From Nitrospirota bacterium (GTDB lineage Bacteria; Nitrospirota; Thermodesulfovibrionia; Thermodesulfovibrionales; Dissulfurispiraceae), in contig JAFGXL010000028.1 of the NCBI GenBank assembly GCA_016936655.1, forward strand, positions 1 through 64,000: a stretch of 64,000 nucleotides of DNA, given 5' to 3'. A program made the translations under genes and the position numbers. Below the pieces are notes generated by a model that did no database searches, had not been told where the DNA came from, and worked only from the letters and a program-made list of their open reading frames with translations. Shown here piece after piece: positions 59,556 to 64,000 of the stretch. Position 1 is the stretch's first letter. Each line of letters begins with the position of its first letter.

Positions 59556-60993
59556 ATGTCAAAAAAAAAGACTTACAACGCGAAACGGCGCTCCTGTTGT
59601 TGACAATCAGAATGTATTGACAGCAGGTTCGCGAGGGCAGCAGCTTCTTCAGGATGTATGGTTTTTGGAAAAGCTGGCGCACTTTGACCGCGAAGTTATT
59701 CCTGAGCGCAGAATGCATGCAAAAGGTTCAGGCGCGTACGGCACATTTACCGTCACTTACGACATAACAAAATACACAAAAGCGAAGATATTTTCAGAGA
59801 TCAACAAAAAGACCGATCTCTTTATCAGGTTCTCGACTGTTGCCGGCGAGCGCGGCGCTGCTGATGCTGAGAGGGATATCAGAGGTTTTGCGATAAAGTT
59901 TTATACTGAAGAGGGCAACTGGGATTTGGTCGGCAACAATACGCCGGTATTTTTTCTGCGTGACCCGCTCAAGTTCCCAGACCTTAATCATGCTGTTAAA
60001 CGCGATCCGCGTACAAACCTGCGAAGCGCGCTGAACAACTGGGATTTCTGGACATCTCTGCCTGAGGCGCTTCATCAGGTAACAATTGTGATGAGTGACC
60101 GCGGCATACCAGCAACATACCGTCATATGCATGGCTTTGGCAGCCACACATTCAGCATGATAAATGCAGACAACAAGCGCTTCTGGGTAAAGTTCCATCT
60201 GCGCACACAGCAGGGAATAAAAAATCTTACAGATGCTGAGGCAGAATCTGTTATAGGCAAATGCCGTGAAAGCCACCAGCGCGACCTCTACCACAGCATC
60301 GAAAAAGGCGACTTCCCAAAATGGACATTTTATATACAGGCTATGCCTGAAGAAGAGGCTGACTCTTTCACATACAATCCCTTTGACCTGACCAAGGTCT
60401 GGTATCACAAAGACTATCCACTCATTGAAGTCGGAGTGCTTGAGCTTAACCGGAATCCTGAAAATTATTATGCAGAGGTGGAGCAATCTGCATTCAATCC
60501 GGCAAATGTGGTGCCTGGCATAAGTTTTTCACCTGACAAAATGCTCCAGGGCAGGCTCTTTTCATATGGTGACGCGCAGCGATACCGGCTTGGAGTAAAC
60601 CATCACCAGATTCCGGTCAACGCGCCGCGCTGCCCTTACCACAGTTATCACCGCGACGGCAGCATGAGGGTTGACGGCAACTACGGAAGCACACTCGGAT
60701 ATGAGCCAAACAGCTACGGAGAGTGGCAGCAGCAGCCAGAATTTGGAGAGCCGCCGCTCAAGATCAAGGGCAATGCTGACCACTGGGACTTCAGAAAGGA
60801 TGACAGCGACTACTTCACACAACCGGGCAAACTCTTCAGGCTGATGACACCACAACAGCAGGAGGCGTTGTTTGGCAATACAGCAAGGGCAATGGCTGAC
60901 GCGCCAAAAGAGATAAAGATACGCCACATAAGCAATTGCCTAAAGGCAGATTCTGCCTATGGCAAAGGCGTTGCCGACGCACTCGGCATATGA
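59556..60993 (+). CDS. katA: Catalase KatA with a +1 frameshift in an A9 tract at codons 2-5
   Basis: Heme catalase of about 478 residues (small-subunit, clade 3 type) that dismutates hydrogen peroxide. Motifs: distal His in [50 protein letters not shown], and the proximal heme tyrosine in [14 protein letters not shown]. The family N-terminus is encoded, but after ATG 59556 (AAGGAG upstream) a run of nine As at 59561-59569 puts it out of frame, giving a stop after 15 codons. Removing one A restores [20 protein letters not shown] in the main frame. The frame that is open without correction begins only at TTG 59617 and lacks a ribosome site. The gene is richer in G+C at third positions than its neighbours, suggesting acquisition by transfer. 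Confidence 0.88.
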
Positions 60994-61042
60994 CTGGATG
61001 AAGTGCCTAAATAGAATACTGAATATAGACCACTCAACAAAC

Positions 61043-61091
61043 TGACAAAGCGCAGCAGGATTTGAATTAGCCATTCTGCTGCGCTTTGTCA
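61043..61091. terminator. Terminator after katA
   Basis: A 16-bp perfect stem (61043-61058 with 61076-61091) encloses 17 bases and is followed by a T-rich stretch. It lies 50 bases after the katA stop and could work for either direction. Confidence 0.8.
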
Positions 61092-61131
61092 CATGTTTTA
61101 TTCTACTGGATTCGATTTTGTAAAATTTAAT

Positions 61132-61284
61132 TTATTTTTCTGAATTTCTTTTGTCTAAATCACCAATTAAAAGAGATACCGGTGTTATTCCCACATTGTT
61201 TGCGTAACGAATATCAGCAACATTTTTGATTAGAGCGTTAACTGTTTTTATATGTCCCCTTAATGACGCATAAAAAAGCCAGGA
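61132..61284 (-). pseudogene. Ankyrin-repeat gene fragment
   Basis: A minus-strand frame without a start codon, closed upstream by a stop, reads WLFYASLRGHIKTVNALI, then KNVADIRYANNVGITPVSLL, ending at TAA 61134-61132. This matches an ankyrin repeat (xxLHxAxxxGHxxxVxxLLxxGADxxxxxxxGxTPLxxA) plus the beginning of the next unit. It is about 50 residues, so only the end of a gene remains. Ankyrin genes next to catalase genes are known in other bacteria, but there they usually share the catalase strand. The remaining bases of the katA-downstream gap (61092-61131 and 61285-61356) show nothing. Confidence 0.7.
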
Positions 61285-61356
61285 TTAGTTTTTTATCATG
61301 GCAACATACCCTGTTTATTCACCAAATTTATATTATGCCTGTGCTGTTACGATGAT

Positions 61357-62118
61357 CTACTGCGCATTTATAATCTTCTCTGCCAGCACATCACTACCGC
61401 TCTTGAGCACAACCTTCAAAGTATTGGGGCTGCCCGGCCATCCCTGCGGAGCAGCAACATTTTCAACAATGGTCTGCCCTGCTCCTGCGCACATCCCTCT
61501 GCCGCCGATTGACTTCCATCCGCCTTGTGCAGCAGCATCAGGCCTGAATACATTAAAAAACATATTTGCCGCAACATTGGATGTGTTTTTAACGCTCACA
61601 TTCACCATTCCAGATTCGACTTTTGCAGATGTTATCTGCGCTGTGTAGTGGATATTGAGGTCAATCATCTTTGTGTCCACAACTTTGGATCCGCTGGTTA
61701 GATTAAGACTCTGCTTGTTGTATTTTGAATTTGCAGCTTCGATTATAGGTTTGATCTCTGTATATGTTTTGCCGGGAGCCAGGTTGGTTATGTGCAGTGT
61801 ATTTGTGCCGCCTGTAATTTTGTTCTGTCCCTGATGCAGATACACTTCCAATCCGATTGTGCCTGTAACGCTCTTTGATCCAGCGTTTTTCACAGTCACT
61901 TCATACTGCCATTGGCATGAATCTGGTGATTCTTTCAATTTCAGGGAATCTATCTTCAGCCCTGCCACGCCCAGATCAATTACATTGACAACTCCGGGTT
62001 TTACAGCTGTTTTGGGCTGTACTGATTTAAATGGCGGTTGAGTATCAGCAGCAACACCGGCTGCGCAGAACACAAAAGAAATAATCAAAAACGCAATAAC
62101 TCTTAGTGCATCTCGCAT
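61357..62118 (-). CDS. Exported beta-rich protein (CARDB-like), function unknown
   Basis: Protein of 253 residues with a signal peptide ending near AGVAADTQ (about residue 25). Two Ig-like beta domains are suggested: about 45-130 (QWQYEVTVKNAGSKSVTGTI, a phrase typical of CARDB-type adhesion domains) and about 150-253 (VNVSVKNTSNVAANMFFNVF). It is probably periplasmic or surface-located. ATG 62118 is chosen because GGGGGAAG lies just upstream; an earlier in-frame ATG at 62130 overlaps that site. It stands alone, divergent from the histidine kinase, with 268 AT-rich bases between. Confidence 0.75.
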   Translation of the reverse strand: MRDALRVIAFLIISFVFCAAGVAADTQPPFKSVQPKTAVKPGVVNVIDLGVAGLKIDSLKLKESPDSCQWQYEVTVKNAGSKSVTGTIGLEVYLHQGQNKITGGTNTLHITNLAPGKTYTEIKPIIEAANSKYNKQSLNLTSGSKVVDTKMIDLNIHYTAQITSAKVESGMVNVSVKNTSNVAANMFFNVFRPDAAAQGGWKSIGGRGMCAGAGQTIVENVAAPQGWPGSPNTLKVVLKSGSDVLAEKIINAQ

Positions 62119-62386
62119 ATCTTCCCCCATAATAAATGTTTCTGTTAGATTTGCTCGAATTATTCAAAGTATAGTTAATTTATGTGTGGTTTACAACAAT
62201 AATTTCTGACTACAGCAATATCTTTAAAAACCTGACTACTTAGGCATTTCATCTTTTTCTGCTCAATATTGTATTATCTATAAAACATTTTTTGTACTAA
62301 CCATTTTAATGCATCACATCAGGCTTTCCTGGATTTCTCGTATTAACACCATTTTAATTTACTGATTAATGAGGCAGGCGTTCAGA

Positions 62387-63835
62387 GTGAAACTAACTAT
62401 ATTTAGACGGCTTGTAATCGGCTATTTGATAATTCTTGCCATGCTTATGGCTGTGAGTGCCTCAATGCTTTTTGAGCTGGACAATTTCAATGAAATAACC
62501 CAGTCCATTCTTAAGGTTGATAACCAGCTGCTCGAAAATGAGAAGAAGATGTCTGACGCCCTGCTTTCGCAGATACTTTATGAGAAAAAGTATCTGATCA
62601 TACATGATGATGCGCTTTATGACCAGTTTCTCATAGCTAAAATGGACTTTAACAAGGCATTTCAGAACAGCCTCACTCTTGCGGCTGATGATGATGAAAA
62701 GAAGAAAATGCTTACCATGATCCATAGCTCATTCAAGCAATACCAGTCAGTTTTTGAGCAAGAGGTTGAACTAATACGCTCCGGCAAAAAATACACACTT
62801 GATAAGCACTCGCAGATGAAGGAAAAGGCTGTAAATGCGATAATGGATGAGCTGAAGAACATAAAGGCATACTCGCAGAATCATACATATGAGCAGATAA
62901 GAAGACTCGAGACCGCCATGGCTGATGCAAAAAAGACTGCAGGTCTGTTTGTTGTGGCTGCGCTTGTGCTGGGGTTGCTGATATCGCTTGTTATAACAAG
63001 GAGCATAACCAAACCATTATCATCTGTAATAAATAAAACACGCGATGTCTCAAACGGCATTCTAAAAGGAGATCTGAAAGTTGCTTCTCCACCTGAGCTC
63101 GGAGATCTGTCAAAGGCATTCAACATGATGTGCGAGAGACTTAAGAAGCTGGATTATATGAAGTCTGACTTCTACGCTATGATGTCTCACGAGTTGCGTA
63201 CTCCTCTGACGTCAATACGCGAGGGTACAAACCTAATGCTTGAAGGAGCTGCTGGTGAGCCTAACGCAAACCAGATAAAACTGCTGAGGATTATTTCTGA
63301 AGAGAGCAACAGACTTATTAATCTTGTAAATTCATTGATGGATCTCTCAAAGATGGAGGCAGGCATGATGGTCTTTAACTTCGGCTGCCATGATATAACT
63401 CCATTGATAAAAAGGGCTGCTCTAGAGGTGGCGCCGCTTGCAGCATCTAAGCAGATAAAAATGGAGACCACTATTTCGGACAAGCTGTCATGTATTAAGA
63501 TGGATGATGAAAAGATAATGCAGGCTCTCAGAAATCTTCTTGGCAATGCTCTAAAGTTCACTCCGGAGGGCGGCAGTGTTAAAATCGCTGTCTCAAACAG
63601 CGGAGGTTCTGTGCGCATCGCTATATCAGACACAGGCCCCGGGATACCTCAGGAAAATCTGGGGATGATATTCGAAAAGTTTCAGCAAGCGCAATACCAC
63701 ATGCAGCACAATATAAAAGGCACAGGACTAGGACTGGCTTTGGCAAAAAATATAGTTACCGCACATGGAGGCAAAATATGGGCAGAGAGCATTGTGGGAG
63801 AAGGAAGCTCATTTATATTCTCATTGCCTGTTTAG
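62387..63835 (+). CDS. Sensor histidine kinase (QseE/GlrK-like)
   Basis: Membrane kinase of 482 residues. Membrane segments lie at about 10-28 and 185-208, with a helical periplasmic domain between. A HAMP domain follows (SITKPLSSVINKTRDVSNG), then the phosphoacceptor SHELRTPLTSIREGTNLM and the ATPase boxes LLGNALKFTPEGG (N), ISDTGPGIPQE (G1), FEKFQQ (F) and GTGLGLALAKNI (G2). GTG 62387 (VKLTIFRRLVIGY) is favoured because the first ATG at 62369 has no ribosome site. The next gene overlaps its 3' end by 58 bases and encodes a lipoprotein, as in qseE-qseG-qseF loci; the regulator would lie beyond the window. Confidence 0.9.
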   Translation: MKLTIFRRLVIGYLIILAMLMAVSASMLFELDNFNEITQSILKVDNQLLENEKKMSDALLSQILYEKKYLIIHDDALYDQFLIAKMDFNKAFQNSLTLAADDDEKKKMLTMIHSSFKQYQSVFEQEVELIRSGKKYTLDKHSQMKEKAVNAIMDELKNIKAYSQNHTYEQIRRLETAMADAKKTAGLFVVAALVLGLLISLVITRSITKPLSSVINKTRDVSNGILKGDLKVASPPELGDLSKAFNMMCERLKKLDYMKSDFYAMMSHELRTPLTSIREGTNLMLEGAAGEPNANQIKLLRIISEESNRLINLVNSLMDLSKMEAGMMVFNFGCHDITPLIKRAALEVAPLAASKQIKMETTISDKLSCIKMDDEKIMQALRNLLGNALKFTPEGGSVKIAVSNSGGSVRIAISDTGPGIPQENLGMIFEKFQQAQYHMQHNIKGTGLGLALAKNIVTAHGGKIWAESIVGEGSSFIFSLPV

Positions 63836-64000
63836 CTATACAACTTTCAGGCTGTGCTGTTCTTAATAATCAAACTGGCAGAACTGCCCAGCATGATACA
63901 AGAAAGCGCGTAGATTCTGAAGAGGAGATACGAGCCAAATCCGCAGTTCGACATCTTTCACTCTCCAAAAAACTTCTTGAGCAGGGAGACCATGACAGCT
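63778..64000 (+). CDS. Lipoprotein, partial (QseG-like), cut by the window end
   Basis: A frame open from ATG 63778 to the end of the window, with GGAGG six bases upstream inside the kinase gene. The 74 visible residues start with a charged n-region (MGREHCGRRK), a hydrophobic core LIYILIACLAIQL and the lipobox LSGC (cysteine 26), followed by a polar, charged mature sequence ending in SKKLLEQGDHDS, which looks like the start of a TPR-type helix pair. Position after the kinase suggests the accessory lipoprotein of a QseE/QseF-type system. That function is inference from context. Confidence 0.72.
   Translation, partial: MGREHCGRRKLIYILIACLAIQLSGCAVLNNQTGRTAQHDTRKRVDSEEEIRAKSAVRHLSLSKKLLEQGDHDS

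Noticed and set aside
59617-60993. KatA starting at TTG 59617
   Set aside because: No ribosome site, and the missing N-terminus with a good start is present upstream in another frame, so a frameshift explains it better.
1-64000. CRISPR array, prophage or insertion sequence
   Set aside because: No regularly spaced repeats, transposase, integrase or phage structural genes were seen in any part of the window.

Overview
The window looks like a chromosomal segment of a Gram-negative, probably anaerobic or microaerophilic bacterium. Nitrospirota is my best guess and a deltaproteobacterial-type lineage the alternative; this is inferred from gene content only. Supporting signs are lipopolysaccharide heptosyltransferases, an outer-membrane barrel, a MurE with the meso-diaminopimelate motif, a PerR-type regulator next to a flavodiiron protein and an octaheme cytochrome, and a selenopeptide RiPP system. 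TGA is the normal stop codon of many genes here, so the code is standard.

Layout. 1-10.7 kb holds leuC, a chemoreceptor, ridA, a secreted TPR protein, an L,D-transpeptidase, a nitronate monooxygenase-like enzyme, greB, rhlE, ettA and a cold-shock gene. 10.8-17.7 kb holds an uncharacterised secreted/outer-membrane cluster: three consecutive exported proteins share one NTF2-like domain and are followed by a beta-barrel gene that carries a frameshift. 18-38.8 kb is a complete division and cell-wall (dcw) cluster on the minus strand: mraZ-rsmH-ftsL-ftsI-murE-murF-mraY-dacA-like-murD-ftsW-murG-murC-murB-ddl-ftsQ-ftsA-ftsZ plus a radical SAM gene. It is preceded by a decamer-repeat MraZ operator. 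39-44.9 kb holds bioF, gpsA, larB, a small P-loop protein, an HDOD regulator and a short-chain dehydrogenase.

44.9-47.3 kb is the most interesting part: a thio(seleno)oxazole-type RiPP locus. The radical SAM/SPASM maturase SbtM lies next to two small precursor genes that ordinary gene calling would miss, because each contains three in-frame TGA codons. All six TGAs sit in Ser-(Ser/Gly)-U contexts and each has a hairpin 16-26 bases downstream that resembles a bacterial SECIS element. For the last TGA of each gene the hairpin lies beyond the stop codon.

47.3-52.7 kb holds a DUF389 membrane protein, tRNA-Ser(UGA), a DUF502 protein, a PPC-domain protein, waaC and a waaF-gmhB fusion. 53-61 kb is a stress-defence region: perR, flavodiiron protein, octaheme HAO-like cytochrome, iron-sulfur flavoprotein, an AhpD-like protein, an ABC-F ATPase and a catalase gene with an A9-tract frameshift at its start. 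A fragment of an ankyrin-repeat gene lies after katA. The window ends in a secreted protein, a sensor histidine kinase and the start of an overlapping lipoprotein gene.
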